This document shows, piece after piece, positions 49,956-60,401 of a DNA stretch of 64,000 bases (the stretch's first letter is position 1; the number at the start of each line of letters is the position of its first letter). The position numbers and the translations under genes were made by a program. This stretch comes from Lepidostoma basale. Lineage: Eukaryota; Arthropoda; Insecta; Trichoptera; Lepidostomatidae. The stretch is from the NCBI GenBank assembly GCA_022606425.2, contig JAHDVF020000510.1, positions 496,001 through 560,000 on the forward strand. The letters run 5' to 3'. The notes below the pieces were generated by a model. The model had not been told where the DNA came from and did not search any database. It saw only the letters and a program-made list of their open reading frames with translations.

Positions 49956-50455
49956 AATTAGTAGTAAACAAGGCAGCTGCAATCTCTGGGGCTCTAAAAT
50001 CCACAATATGGAAAAACAAAGACATGGCCATTAAGAGTAAGATGAGAATCTATAAAGCATGCGTAAGACCAATTATAACATATGGCGTCGAAGCAAGGGT
50101 AGACACAGTAAAGACCAAACAAGTTTTGAGGACTTCCGAAATTTAGACATTGAGGACGATAGCAGGCAAGACACTGCACAAAGATCGCGTGAGGAACACC
50201 AGAATAAGAGAGATATGTGAGGTTGACGATATTATAAGATGGAGCAGACAGCAAAAAACGGACTGGTATGGTCATGTTCAAAGAATGGACACCACCAGAC
50301 TTCGCTTTATTGCATTGCATAATCAGCCTCATGGGACTCGTCTTCGTGAAAGACCTCCTAAAAGATAGGACAGCTGAGAATCTACCTCACAGGAGGAGCA
50401 ACACTCTGGAGAACAGACAACATAGGTCTACAACAAGGAAGAAGAAGAACACATT
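49956..50455 (+). mobile_element. LINE-C3 copy with (GAA)n tail
   Basis: AAAISGALKSTIWKNKDMAI, KSKMRIYKACVRPIITYGVE, ARVDTVKTKQVLRTSEI-stop, TLRTIAGKTL, RVRNTRIREICEVDDIIRWS, DWYGHVQRMDTTRLRFIALH, RLRERPPKR-stop, and AACAAGGAAGAAGAAGAAC. It includes more 5' coding sequence than the 29877 copy. Confidence 0.87.
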
Positions 50456-50857
50456 TCACTTCCTGAACAAAATGCCGAGCGGAAGTCCACTGGTAACATG
50501 AGGCAAGTTTCCTTTTACAAAATAGATATCACGAACCGCCACTGTTCCCCAATGATTCTTCAATAAGTGGTAGATCGTTTTTTTTATGTGCTGGGAATAA
50601 GATCAAGAGAAAAAAATCGATTGAATGAACGCGAAGCGTTTAATATGAAATAATCGGGATCTTGCTATGTAAAAGAAATTGTATCAGATTTATACATAGA
50701 TTAAATATTTAAAAAAATTGATTAATTTTAAGTAAACGATTTGAATTAATTAATCTAAACGACAGAACGCCTCGCACCTGATCCAGAAACGCGTGTTCAA
50801 TTTTATACGCGACGCGGTGTCCCTTCAAATCACAAATGTACCGCTTAGTTTGATTCC
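50456..50857. other. Spacer, no feature recognised
   Basis: AT-rich; no gene or repeat match. Confidence 0.5.
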
Positions 50858-51150
50858 CTTATGTATGGAAGTGAACCATGGAACTGGCAAAAGAAGGATG
50901 AAAGTAGAATAAATGCAGTAGAAATGAGATCTTTAAGACGAATGAGTGGCAAATCTGTATATGATAGAGTGTCAAATGCAAGTATAAGAAGTGAATGTGG
51001 TGCGAATGAAAGTGTAATGAACAAAATAATGTAAGGGTCATTAAGATGGTTTGGACACATGGAAAGATATATAAATTTATATGTTATTTTAAGTGTATGT
51101 AACCGACGGAAATAGAAATAGAGGAAGACCGAATAAACATGTTTTAACAT
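50858..51150 (+). mobile_element. LINE-A copy, eroded 3' half
   Basis: PLMYGSEPWNWQKKDESRIN, AVEMRSLRRMSGKSVYDRVS, IRSECGANESVMNKIM-stop, GSLRWFGHME, a deletion, then GNRNRGRPNKH. It ends without a tail. Confidence 0.82.
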
Positions 51151-51488
51151 TAAAAAAAATCGTTATTATGGAATTTCAGTGTTAACCCCTTAAGTTAATT
51201 AAAAACAATTCGACAAGTTTTTGTATGTCTGCTGCATTCGGCCAATAGTTCTAGTCAAAGTTTCCAGAAAGTTTTATATAGTGCTTAAAGTCATGGCGGG
51301 AACGTGATAAGGAAACTAAAATCGATCGAACCAACTTTATCCATCGGGAAAGTTTTTATACACTAAATAATAAAACGAACAGAACGTTGAGCAAACATGG
51401 TTAGTACCAACATATTGGCAAACAATAAACCTTTTTGATAGAAGAAGACAAATTAGGCGAAATGATAACACTCCCATTTTTTCCTTTC
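51151..51488. other. Spacer, no feature recognised
   Basis: AT-rich without repeat match. Confidence 0.5.
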
Positions 51489-51615
51489 TTCTTCTTCTTC
51501 AGCCTGTATTGACCTTCCACTCCTGGACGTAGGCCTCCTCTCGCATTTTCCATTCACTTATATCCTGAGCGATCCGCATCCAGGCACTTCCTGCACTTCT
51601 CCGGACATCGTCGAC
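51489..51615 (-). mobile_element. LINE-C7-like end with (GAA)n tail
   Basis: CTTCTTCTTCTTCAGCCTGT, TCCTGGACGTAGGCCTCCTC and TCCGCATCCAGGCACTTCCT on the plus strand are the reverse of an EAYVQEW-type end. Confidence 0.65.
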
Positions 51616-51825
51616 TACCATGGGACTCCAAAGGCATAATCATAGATGGCACTCACCTTAATCACCTACGTTTCGCATACGATATTATTGTCATCAGTAA
51701 CAACCCTACACAACTGACGGAAATGCTAAAGGAGTTGAACGAAGCATCTAAAAAAGTTGGCCTAAAAATGAACCTCACTAAAACCAAGTTGATGACGTCA
51801 AAACCAGGACAAATCGTATTGGATT
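51616..51825 (+). mobile_element. LINE RT fragment with decayed YADD
   Basis: DGTHLNHLRFAYDIIVISNN, PTQLTEMLKELNEASKKVGL, KMNLTKTKLMTSKPGQIV. This is RT motif C, expected FADDI but here FAYDI (first aspartate lost), followed by the conserved helix with GLKMNxxKTK. A different LINE family from LINE-A; the frame is open otherwise. Confidence 0.72.
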
Positions 51826-51896
51826 TTTTCCTTTTATAATGATCCTTGCTGGTGATTATCTCAAGGATATTAATTCCTACATTTTATTTAAAAAAT

Positions 51897-52210
51897 TGCC
51901 CATGTTTCAATGAGGAGGTTCTCAGCAGAGTTAAAGATAATAGGCACATGTTGACCACCATAGTGGAGAGGCGCGCGGGATGGATTGGTCATGTCGCATG
52001 AATGTTTCCTGCATGATATATTGGAGGGAATAGTCGAGGGATCGATTGGCAGAGGATGACCTCGCCAGGAGTACCTAGACCAGATTTGCCGAGATATGAG
52101 CTGCAACTCTTCTGCGGGGTTGAAGAGAGTTGCCGAGGACCGAGCGGAGTGGAAGAGGAGATGCATCGCCTTGCTGCAGACCAATCTTTAGATTGAGACC
52201 GAAGAAGAAG
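51897..52210 (+). mobile_element. LINE-C2 insertion with 11-bp TSD
   Basis: TSD ATTTAAAAAAT at 51886-51896 and 52211-52221. Matches 4400-4745 with a deletion (WRDHVT lost) and a small one near HVLPHEW: AHVSMRRFSAELKIIGTC-type frame, then RARWIGHV, GRG.P.QEYLDQICRDMSCN, WKRRCIALLQTNL-stop, GAAGAAGAAG. Confidence 0.9.
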
Positions 52211-52406
52211 ATTTAAAAAATATATTTCTATATTATGAGTTAACTTTCAATTCTACAGAGCTGACTAAGTTAAGCCTTGGGGTCCATGGGCTATCCATAT
52301 ATATTTCGTCATTTGCCTTACAGCTGAGGAAACCATGGAAAACTTCCACTTTTACACTCCCTTACCGATAATGTATAGCAAGAACCCATTGTTTCTAATA
52401 ACTTAA

Positions 52407-52613
52407 ACAAACAAACCATCACGCCGTTTCCCCTGGGGCAGAGAGCATTGACCGCCACATTGTTCTGACCTGACATACTTATCTCGCTTCCTCTACATTC
52501 ATACACCATGCCATGCACACGCTTCGATTTCTCCGATTCCTTACGTGATCGATATTATTATATATATTTGATTGCGTCGCGTTTTCTTCGGCCTTCCACT
52601 ATCTCTAGCTCCA
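52407..52613 (-). mobile_element. LINE-A 3' fragment with (GTTT)n tail
   Basis: AAACAAACAAACCATCACGC, an 8-bp deletion, then the minus strand back to RACAWHGV-like and GRRKRDAIKY. It is directly joined to a LINE-C1 piece at 52613. Confidence 0.78.
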
Positions 52614-52712
52614 TGATGTCGGCAAATTTCGTTCGCCGTCTAATTTCTTCAATTCGTATTTTATCTCTAAGACTCACGCTAAGCATTTGCCTCAACATGG
52701 ATCGTTGATTTG
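52614..52712 (-). mobile_element. LINE-C1 internal fragment
   Basis: On the minus strand: RQMLSVSLRDKIRIEEIRRR, TKFADIM. The same block as MSLRDRIRNEEIRRRTRVAD at 28200. It precedes LINE-A in the same orientation, as a template-jump chimera would. Confidence 0.7.
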
Positions 52713-53308
52713 TTTTAGTATTGGTAATATGCATGCATCGATTTTTATTTTCTTTTCATACAGATGTATATTGTTTCCAGATTTTTTAAAAGTAGGTCTG
52801 TATTTGAACAAAACCAAACGAATCCATCTTTAAAATTTCCATTTTGTAACGAAGACATCTTTGGAAGCCATTTAAATTTTAAATCCCCGAAATCCTAACA
52901 AAAAACTTTCTTTAACAAGCTTTTAAAAAAAATGCGAATGGAAAAAGATTCGTTTGTTTTAAAGTTTCTTTTTTTTGAAAATCATTTTAACCTTTATGAA
53001 TCCTTTGCGAATTTAAGAATTAAATGAACTTTTGCCTAAGTATACCTATAAATACTTATACATTTTCGAAATTTCCACGGCAGAAGTTAATTTTCCGGGT
53101 TGAAAAAATATTAAGGAATTTTCGGGAGGGTCGAACAAGAACTGTGAAAGTTTTAATGCTATTAAAGGGATTACTTTCTTTGTCTTTGGAACATTTTTGT
53201 TTTACACTTTTTAAATTATTGTTCAAGATACACATTGGACCAAAGAGAGATAAACACGATTTCTGAATTGTTTTTCGTTAATTATAAAATGCGTAGAATA
53301 TAATATAA
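52713..53308. other. AT-rich spacer
   Basis: The 80-codon frame at 53024 has no recognisable domain. No repeat match. Confidence 0.45.
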
Positions 53309-54185
53309 TGTGTGAATGGTGAAAATCTGGAGTGAGTAGATGAGTTCTTGTATATAGGTAGTAACTAACTAACTAACTAACCATCACGCCATTTCTCCGA
53401 AAGAGTAGGCAGAGAGGATGGATCGCCACAATGCTCTGTCCTGGCATACCTCTCGGGCTTCCTCTACATTCATACATCGTACCATGCACGCACGTCGATT
53501 ATTCCTACTTCAAATGTGGCCGCCTTTTAGTAATTGATTAATTTGGTCATGCCATGATTTCCTCGGTCGTCCTCGGGTTCTTTTTCCACTCACGCTGCTT
53601 GTGTACAACTTTTTAACCATTCTTCTATCATCCATTCGTTCCATATGTCCAAACCATCTCAAGGATAAAAAAAAATAATTTTAATTTTATCCATGATGCA
53701 GTCATCTGCCTTACATTTCTCTCTTATTTCATCGTTCGGTATTCTATCATACAACGTTTTATGGGTAGTATGTTTACAAAGTATGGGCTAGTGGAGAGGG
53801 ATATTGAAAGAAGGGTTAGGACAGGCAACAAAGAAAAGACCCTTATGCATGGGAGCGAAGCATGAAATTTGCAAAAGAACGATGAAAATATAATATTATA
53901 GTGTCAAATGCAAATATAAGAAGTGAATACGGTGCGAATAATGGTGTTATGAACAAAATAATGAATGGTTCATTAAGATGGTTTGGACACATGGAAAATG
54001 TAAATGAAGTAAGAATGATAAAAAGTATATGTTAACGATGTATATGGAAGTAGATAAAGAGGAAGACCGAGGAAAATGTGGCATGATCAAATCAATCAAA
54101 TATTGAATGTCGACGAGAGGAGTCATAGAAATCGACGCGCGTGCATGAAACGATGTATGAATGTTGAGGAAGCGAGAGAAATGAA
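53309..54185 (+). mobile_element. LINE-A copy hosting another LINE-A
   Basis: VNGENLE-stop-VDEFLYIGS before the insert (53364-53760) and GSMFTKYGLVERDIERRVRT after it, then frameshifted EAWN, NANIRSEYGANNGVMNKIMN, GSLRWFGHMENVNEVRMI, RGRPRKMWHDQINQILNVDE and RRACMKRCMNVEEAREM. No tail. Confidence 0.85.
53364..53760 (-). mobile_element. LINE-A inserted into LINE-A, 10-bp TSD
   Basis: ATAGGTAGTA (53354-53363) and ATGGGTAGTA (53761-53770) flank a minus-strand LINE-A 3' end of the KTLYDR sub-family (KTLYDRIPNDEIREKCKADD, frameshift, RRACMVRCMNVEEARE, LSALSFGEMA-stop, GTTAGTTAG). The host reads through correctly when it is removed. Confidence 0.88.
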
Positions 54186-54186
54186 A

Positions 54187-54570
54187 AGACATTGTGATGA
54201 ACGTGTCAAAGTCTAAAGTTATGGTATTTAAAAAGGAAGATGTGTGACGGATTGTGACATAAGTGCGAACGGTGAGAAATTAAAGGCGGGCCACACTGTT
54301 TTAAACAAGCTCTCCACATCGGTCTCCACCAACGGTTTAAAACTGTGTAGACACTTGTTTGAAACCAAAATTCGTTTGACCTTCAACAAACTTTGTGGAC
54401 GGACACGCGTTTTAACACGCATTCCACGTGTGGAGAGCTTGTTTTAAACCAAGTGTGGACGCTACACCAACCGCGGGCTCCACAGCTCTCCACCAAGGTC
54501 ACCCCTGTGGAGAGTTTGTTTCAAACAGTGTGGCCCGCCTTTTAGAGCAAGTTACATATTATATATACCA
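54187..54570 (+). mobile_element. LINE-A scrap hosting the MITE
   Basis: VMNVSKSKVMVFKKEDV, TDCDISANGEKL interrupted at 54283-54541, then GAGCAAGTTACATA. Parallel copies without the MITE are at 36040-36125 and 60925-61020. Confidence 0.8.
54283..54541. mobile_element. Harbinger-type MITE with TTA duplication
   Basis: 259 bp flanked by TTA (54280-54282, 54542-54544). Terminal inverted repeats AAGGCGGGCCACACTGTTT (perfect, 19 bp) extend imperfectly through AAACAAGCTCTCCACA. The centre repeats GTGTGGA/CTCTCCAC motifs, so it can fold on itself. The empty site GAGAAATTGGAGCAAGT is seen in the other LINE-A copies. No coding capacity. TTA duplication points to PIF/Harbinger. Confidence 0.88.
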
Positions 54571-55031
54571 ATGTGGAGGTTTTTCAATTAAATATTTATA
54601 TGATATATTTTTAAACATAAATACCAATGTAAAAGTGAAAAAGCAATCTCGCTTTCATTTTTCATTAATTTTAAAAGCGCGTTAATATTATTTCAACTAA
54701 AAGTTTAATTACTCACGAAATACTTCAAATGTATTCACAATTCAACGTTTTATTCGGGTAGGTTTATCTTTTATGATAAATTCCCATGTAAATGAGAACC
54801 ACCTTTTTACGTCACCTCATCAAATACCTTACTTTGAATACTCTTAAACCCTTGAAATTACTGGTTGAAAAAGTCATTAGGTGCCCGAAATATGAACATT
54901 AGGCCCGACAAGCCAGATATTAATTTGGCGGGAAAAAACAATAAAGAGTAAAGTGATGAAAACAGGGCTAAGTAAGACATTACTGAGGCAATATAACACA
55001 AGGGTCAGCTTTTTAGCTAGAGTCTTAGTTT
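54571..55031. other. Spacer, no feature recognised
   Basis: No gene or repeat match. Confidence 0.5.
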
Positions 55032-55045
55032 CATTTCATAATAAC

Positions 55046-55742
55046 TAACTAAGTAACTAACTTACCATCACGCCGTCTCCCCGGAGGGGTAGGCAGAAAG
55101 AATGGAACGCCACACTGTTCTGTCCTGACATACGCCTCTCGCTTCCTCTACATTCATACATCTTGTCATGCACGCACGTCGATTTTTCCGACTCCTCACG
55201 TGACCGACATTCAATATTTGATTGATTTGATCGTGCCACGTTTTCCTCGGCCTTCCTCTATTTCTAGCTCCATTCACGCCGTTTACATATACCTTCTTTA
55301 CCATTCTGTCTTCACTCATTCTATCCATGTGTCCAAACCATCTCAATGACCCTTTCCTTATTTTGTTCATAACACTTTCATTCGCACCACATTCACTTCT
55401 TATACTTGCATTTGTCACTCTATCATATACAGATTTGCCACACATTCGTCTTAGAGATCTCATTTCTACTGCATTTATTCTACTTTCATCCTTCTTTTGC
55501 AGTTCCATGCTTCACTTCCATACATAAGGGTCGGCACAAGAACACCATTGTGCACTGCCATCTTAGCTTTTTTGGATAGGCTTTTGTTTGCGATGACAAC
55601 TTTAAGTGCGCCATTTATTCTGTTGCCTGCCCCAACCCTTCTTTCAATATCCTTCTCCACCCTCCCATCCTTTGTAAACATACTTCCTAAATAAACAAAT
55701 TCATCCACTTGTTCCAGATTTTCACCGTTTACACTAATGTTG
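55046..55742 (-). mobile_element. LINE-A insertion with 14-bp TSD, one frameshift
   Basis: TSD CATTTCATAATAAC at 55032-55045 and 55743-55756. The minus strand reads CNISVNGENLEQVDEFVYLG, SMFTKDGRVEKDIERRVGAG, INGALKVVIANKSLSKKAKM, AVHNGVLVPTLMYGSEAWN. One base is missing at about 55500, then SRINAVEMRSLRRMCGKSVY, SLRWFGHMDRMSEDRMVKKV, RNRGRPRKTWHDQINQILNV, RRACMTRCMNVEEARGVCQD, ILSAYPSGETA-stop, tail. With the single base restored the last ~230 codons would be open. Among the youngest LINE-A copies here. Confidence 0.95.
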
Positions 55743-55789
55743 CATTTCATAATAACAATACTTTATTTTCCAAACGTAAAACGTTTGTA

Positions 55790-55845
55790 CTGCTTTGATG
55801 TTAAAATTATATAAGTTTGACGTTTATATAAAGAATTCGTGGTCG
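55790..55845 (+). mobile_element. Element S 5'-region fragment
   Basis: ACGTTTGTACTG.TTTG.TGTT and AAAATTATATAAGTTTGACG, TTATATAAAGAATT match 22768-22832 of the full S copy. It ends where SINE-T begins. Confidence 0.65.
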
Positions 55846-55847
55846 AC

Positions 55848-56045
55848 CTTCGTGGCAGAGTGGTAAGAGCTCTGACTACCATACCGAAGGTTCCGGGTTC
55901 GATTCCAGGCGCTGGCAGTGTGATTGTCACACTGTCTTTGGTCTGGTGTAGAATTCTCGTGACAATAATATGGCGATATATTAGCTACATATACTCGTAT
56001 AAGCTCTATCACATGTCATGAGAATCAGTACATTAGTTAAAAACA
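55848..56045 (+). mobile_element. SINE-T copy T5, variant 3' end
   Basis: TCGACCTTCGTGGCAGAGTG (A box), GGTTCGATTCC (B box) and body as T3. After TGAGAATCAGTACATTAGTT it ends with AAAACAAATTGTATACAGTA instead of the GATTCAACAAAATAAT end. T6 (61526) shares this second type. TACTCGTA (55992-55999) with extra bases interrupts the body. Confidence 0.87.
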
Positions 56046-56089
56046 AATTGTATACAGTAATTGGGTTGAAGCGACGTGTTGTAGACAAA

Positions 56090-56258
56090 AAAAAGAATAG
56101 GTAGGCAGAAATAATGGACTGTCACACTTTAACCGATGCGACACTCCATCCTTCTCTTTTCGCCCCTGCGGGAGACGCGGTGTGATGGGTTGCGAACCTC
56201 ATCGCCACCAATAGGCATCTCCCGCGCACACTTCTATCGTCCAACGACTACAAAATAG
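56090..56258 (-). mobile_element. Element S, minus copy, tail lost
   Basis: The reverse complement has GTGTGCGCGGGAGATGCCTA, TTGGTGGCGATGAGGTTCGC, AACCCATCACACCGCGTCTC, GCAGGGGCGAAAAGAGAAGG, ATGGAGTGTCGCATCGGTTA and AAGTGTGACAGTCCATTATT, then the LINE-A-like end is cut short. The stem CGCGGGAGA/TCTCCCGC is intact. Confidence 0.83.
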
Positions 56259-56539
56259 TCACTCAGAATTTCATATGATATCGGTTGATTTTTATATTAA
56301 TTTTTAGGTAGAAGTGAATTGTTAAAGTGAGAAAAAATGATATAAAATTAACAAAATATAAATTAAAATGCTTAAATAATAAAAATATAAATACTGTGTA
56401 TAATAATAATAATATTTATATCTAATTCGAAAAACATATTTGTTTCTATAACAATGATATAAGACTTCATATTAAATATATAATACGAAAGAAAACGTCT
56501 GTTTTATTCTATATTTTTGATAACGATATTTGATTATCA
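56259..56539. other. AT-rich spacer
   Basis: 56485-56510 resembles the end of P1 (GAAAACGTCTGTTTT). No gene. Confidence 0.45.
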
Positions 56540-57181
56540 ATCAAATCAAATCAGTTTATTAACTCAAAAGACATTACAAACAGGAAAATGTTTAAGGCAT
56601 CTATTGAGTACAGGTAAAATATTATAAAAATACAACAAAGTACCAGGAACGCATTAGAGATGGTTAGACATTAGGAAGACAACATACTTTCTAAAGTCAA
56701 GAGTATTTGTCCCCTGAACGTACCTTCACTAATATAAAAGACGTCGATCTCCGAGGAGACCGCGTTCAGCAGACTAATTGCTCTTCCCACCGGTGTCACC
56801 AGAGGCAGATTGGTTCTGGTGGCCGGTTGGTAAAACAATCTGTGCTGTCGCTGTCGGAGAAATCTATCAGGGACAAAAAGACCAACACCCTCTAGCACAG
56901 CCGAGTTCTCGAAATATCCCCTGATTAATTTAAAGAAATGGGTTATGAGATGCCCATCTCTTCAAAGCTGTAAAGAATTGGTTCCGAGCATTCCTAAAAG
57001 AAATGCCGTGGGATAGAGCCACGGATAACTACCATACTCCCTCATGTAGAGATACCTCAGAAATTTTTTTTGAACTCTCTCCAGCATAACGGAATATCTC
57101 GCCTCGTGAGGACTCCATATCACAGAACCACTTTCGAGTCTGCTCCGAACCAACGCGTTGTATAGGACTCTGAGCACATTG
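56540..57181 (-). mobile_element. LINE-B copy, young
   Basis: (TGATT)n tail at 56540-56553. The minus strand reads MLRVLYNALVRSRLESGSVI, WSPHEARYSVMLERVQKKFL, RYLYMREYGSYPWLYPTAFL, LGMLGTNSLQL-stop, RDGHLITHFFKLIRGYFENS, VLEGVGLFVPDRFLRQRQHR, EGTFRGQILLTLESMLSS. The single stop (CGA to TGA at about 56972) is a CpG-type change; the copy at 60402 has arginine. The 5' end is at CTGAGCACATTGG, as in 5360. Confidence 0.93.
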
Positions 57182-57199
57182 GGTTATATTGCTTATAAT

Positions 57200-57275
57200 A
57201 TATTATATTGCTCACAGGAGGAGCAACACTCTGGAGAACAGGCCATATAGGTCTACAACAAGGAAGAAGAAGAAC
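57200..57275 (+). mobile_element. LINE-C3 end fragment
   Basis: GCTCACAGGAGGAGCAACAC, TCTGGAGAACAGGCCATATA and GTCTACAACAAGGAAGAAGA match the C3 end. Confidence 0.78.
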
Positions 57276-57824
57276 AGAAGAAGAAGATATTTGATGATGC
57301 CTTAAAAAGGTGAAACATTTCATTCGCATAAAATATAGATAATTAAACTTTTAGTAAATTTAAAAAATATATTCTCAATTCAAAATCAGTATCGAAAAAC
57401 TGGGTCACCCAATAAATCGAGGAAACAAGTCTCGATGATTAGGTAGAACATAATACAATATTTCGTCTATTATACCTTTCCGTATACCTGTCAAGTCCAC
57501 GATTATCGGCGCCGGCGATAGGTACGTCCCCCACCCCACCACATCCCCACCCTCATGCCCCACGGCCGAAGGTCCGTGTGAAACTGGTCTGCGGCGTGAC
57601 AAGGGTAGGTTTGTGTGGAACATACCTTATATCTTGCCTTGTATCAAGTGTAATAGAAACAAGGGCTGTTACATATGATTGATCATTTTTTTATTAAATC
57701 AAAACATTCTATCTTTCAATTTTTAGCTTATTTTGAGAGAGCAGACGCTTTCGACTATCAAAAGAGATCGGATCCCACCAAATTCCACCCAAGACAGATA
57801 GTCAAGGAGACGCCATACAAGAAT
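57276..57824. other. Spacer, no gene
   Basis: AAAAAGGTGAAACATTTCAT (57304) is a CGAAACATG-like repeat piece. 57490-57600 is GC-richer without a match. Confidence 0.45.
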
Positions 57825-58255
57825 GGCGTTACATGGAATGGCTCCAAATTATATATCCGAACTCTGTATAACGGACAGCCTAAATACAAGAAATCCACAC
57901 TTCGCTCGGCGAACTCCTCGGCAATAGGAAGATTAGTTGAGCCAAAGCGTTACCCTAGTACAAATTTCGGGGATCGAGCGTTTGCGGTAGCCAGTCCATC
58001 AGCTTGGAACAATCTTCCTTCACACCTCAGATTCATAAATGATCCGACAGATTCAGATCAAACCCATATTTTTCATATTTCATACCCAATTTAAAACTTG
58101 CATATTTTGTTATATTATAATTTCTAATCGATCGCGAATATCAATCAGATGCAGCGTTCAGATTTAGATTTAAAACACGTCTTAATGCGCCCTTGAGGTG
58201 ATTATATCACAACAACGGCGCTTTAAAAGTTAGCAAATTATTATTATTATTAAGA
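57825..58255 (+). mobile_element. LINE-D copy with (ATT)n tail
   Basis: MAPNYISELCITD in one frame, then YKKSTLRSANSSAIGRLVEP, KRYPSTNFGDRAFAVASPSA, WNNLPSHLRFINDPTDS and HIFHISYPI-stop, 3' UTR and ATT tail. One or two frameshifts. Confidence 0.88.
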
Positions 58256-58565
58256 AGAACCGACCCCGAGTAAATGGGACAAGGCTAGGAAGAAGAAGAC
58301 GAAGAAAAAAACATCTTAAAATAGCAGAACTGAAAACATTGTGACCCATCATGGGTATAAAACCTTAACCTAACCTAAACAAAGAAGACATACGCAGAAC
58401 CAGAAGAATTGATGACACAATGAGATGGAGTAGGCAGAGAAGACTGACCAAGAGAATATGGACCAAGCGAGGATTCTCAAAATCATGTTGCACGATACTC
58501 GTCAACCACTAGGATGACCACCAAAGAAATTGAGAGAAAGGTGTACGTCTCCACCAGAAAACCAA
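58256..58565 (+). mobile_element. Two LINE-C-type scraps
   Basis: 58258-58303 ends in GGCTAGGAAGAAGAAGACGA, a (GAA)n LINE end. 58380-58565 reads DIRRTRRIDDTMRWSRQRRL and TKRIWTKRGFSKSCCTILVN, a very worn C3/C9 relative. Confidence 0.5.
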
Positions 58566-58871
58566 ATTTAATATATATTGTCTAAACATATCACAAGATC
58601 TACATGAACAAGAAGATATATACAGATAAATAATTGGGCCAAACAGTGTCAAATGTCCTTCTCTGGACCGTGACAAGCGTAAATCCAATCGCGTTTTATT
58701 TTTCTCGACATGTTTCGAATGGTTTTAAATCGTTCTACCGACAATCGCTGTTTGTTGCCCTAAATAAATCATTTAATAAATAAAATAATTACAACAATAT
58801 TAATTTCACATTGGGACAATTCAATTCCCAGAATAAAACACAGTAGAAATAATTTATAAATCCTTATTGTA

Positions 58872-59946
58872 TCGGGTTTTTCATTAAGAGCGCTCGAACT
58901 TTGAAATGAAATAAAACAACCTGTCTAAGTGACATTCCCACAATTTTTTTAAAATTTAAATGAACATTCAATGACATATATGTATGTATGGAATATAATT
59001 TCGGCTAAATGGCCACCATGTCAAATCAAATGGATCTGGGGCGGTGGCGTGCTTTGGGAGAGGCCTACATTCAGCAGTGGATGACAGACGGCTGACGATG
59101 ATGATGATGGCCACCGTGGCTTCGCTGCAGGTAGTGTATCCTGGTGGTCAGAGGTTTTTCTATAGATATCTGTCAAATTTGACAAGAATACTTATTTATT
59201 CTTGAAATTTCACCATGAAACGCTACACGGTTCAACAATGTGTTGAAATTGTTAATTTTTTTTTATCAAAATCAGTGCATTGTTCGCGAAATTATGGCAT
59301 TCATGGCCGTCATGCAGAGTCCACAATACGTCGTTTAACGGATTAATTTGAGATAAACTTAAGGCGTTATCTTTCTAGTAGGTACTAGCCAAGTTAACTA
59401 ACACATGTTATAAATAATTCTAGGTTCTTGCACTCAGTTTATACATACTTAATTTTGAATTGCTATTACATAATTTTGGTTAGTTTATATCGTTCTCCCG
59501 ATGATAAAGGTGCAAGCCTTCGAAACATGTCGTGAAAAATAAACTCAAAATTAGAAAAATGTGTTTTAATTCATAAAAATTCGGATTCATTTGATACAAC
59601 CGGATCGGTGGTTGATGAAGCAGTTTTTTTTTTAAAGGAACATAGAAGTTCCCGCCACATACTCGAGGCTGTTATAGGGCGTAGCGGCGCCCTTTTATCA
59701 GCCTCGCTCGTACACTCCCTAGGCCTGTCCCCGGTCCATCCGGGACTTGCATTTAAATACGGCAACAACAAGGGGGTGCCAGACCACATTTAATCTACTC
59801 AATCTCACTTCTATGCTCCGCTGTACTTTATGAAGCAGTGCTTGTACGTCAAAGAAACGCAGGATGAAAAAAATTTGTGACAATATCACTTAGACAGGTT
59901 GTTTTATTTCACTTCAAAATTCGAGCGCTCTTAATAAAAAACCCTT
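58872..59946. mobile_element. Mariner-like element M3, TA-flanked, with inserts
   Basis: TA at 58870-58871 and 59947-59948. Terminal inverted repeats of about 65 bp: GGGTTTTTCATTAAGAGCGC at the left and, read inward at the right, GGGTTTTTTATTAAGAGCGC, continuing through AACAACCTGTCTAAGTGA. The left half contains MKRYTVQQCVEIVNFFLSKS (N-terminus of M1's remnant). After about 59345 M1's right half is replaced by unrelated sequence, including a CGAAACATGTCG repeat (59518). A LINE-C6 scrap is inserted at 59018. Confidence 0.75.
59018..59106 (+). mobile_element. LINE-C6 end with (GAT)n tail inserted in M3
   Basis: GGTGGCGTGCTTTGGGAGAG, GCCTACATTCAGCAGTGGAT, GACGGCTGACGATGATGATG: the WRALGEAYIQQWMTDG-stop end. 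ATGGCCACC is duplicated at 59009-59017 and 59107-59115. M1 (38155-38200) shows the uninterrupted target region. Confidence 0.82.
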
Positions 59947-60401
59947 TATAATATTTTTCTTTGCCCTTTTCGCAGCCCTCGCAACAACGCCGCCTATAAT
60001 AATAATGTCCGATGTCAACGGCTAGAATTCGTAGATCCTGGAGTGTATTGCATTTGACGTGGGCGCTTTTGGATTCTGGTACGTAGGTACCCACTTTTAT
60101 ATGGGGTAGAATTAATACAAGAAATTTACCCAATTTCTGGAAAATTAATACGACTTTCATTATCATGATAAAAATTGTTATAAATATTATAAAACGTGGG
60201 TTTCACTCGTGAATTAAGTGTGGGAATAGCTCGTACTAATTAAGATTTTAATTAATTTGAGGTAGGTAAGACCCTTATCAAATTTACACCCGTAATGTTT
60301 TCAAGGCCGCTTCAAAAAGAAAAGGTGATAATCATTTATTATTTTATTACAGGAAGAGTGAATTAATTAGAAATAATATTTTTTTTGTCAAATGGACAAC
60401 T
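59947..60401. other. Spacer, no feature recognised
   Basis: No gene or repeat match. Confidence 0.5.

Noticed and set aside
57675..58094. A 139-codon frame as a single gene
   Set aside because: Only its C-terminal ~60 residues are LINE-D; the N-terminal part is spacer and out-of-frame LINE-D.
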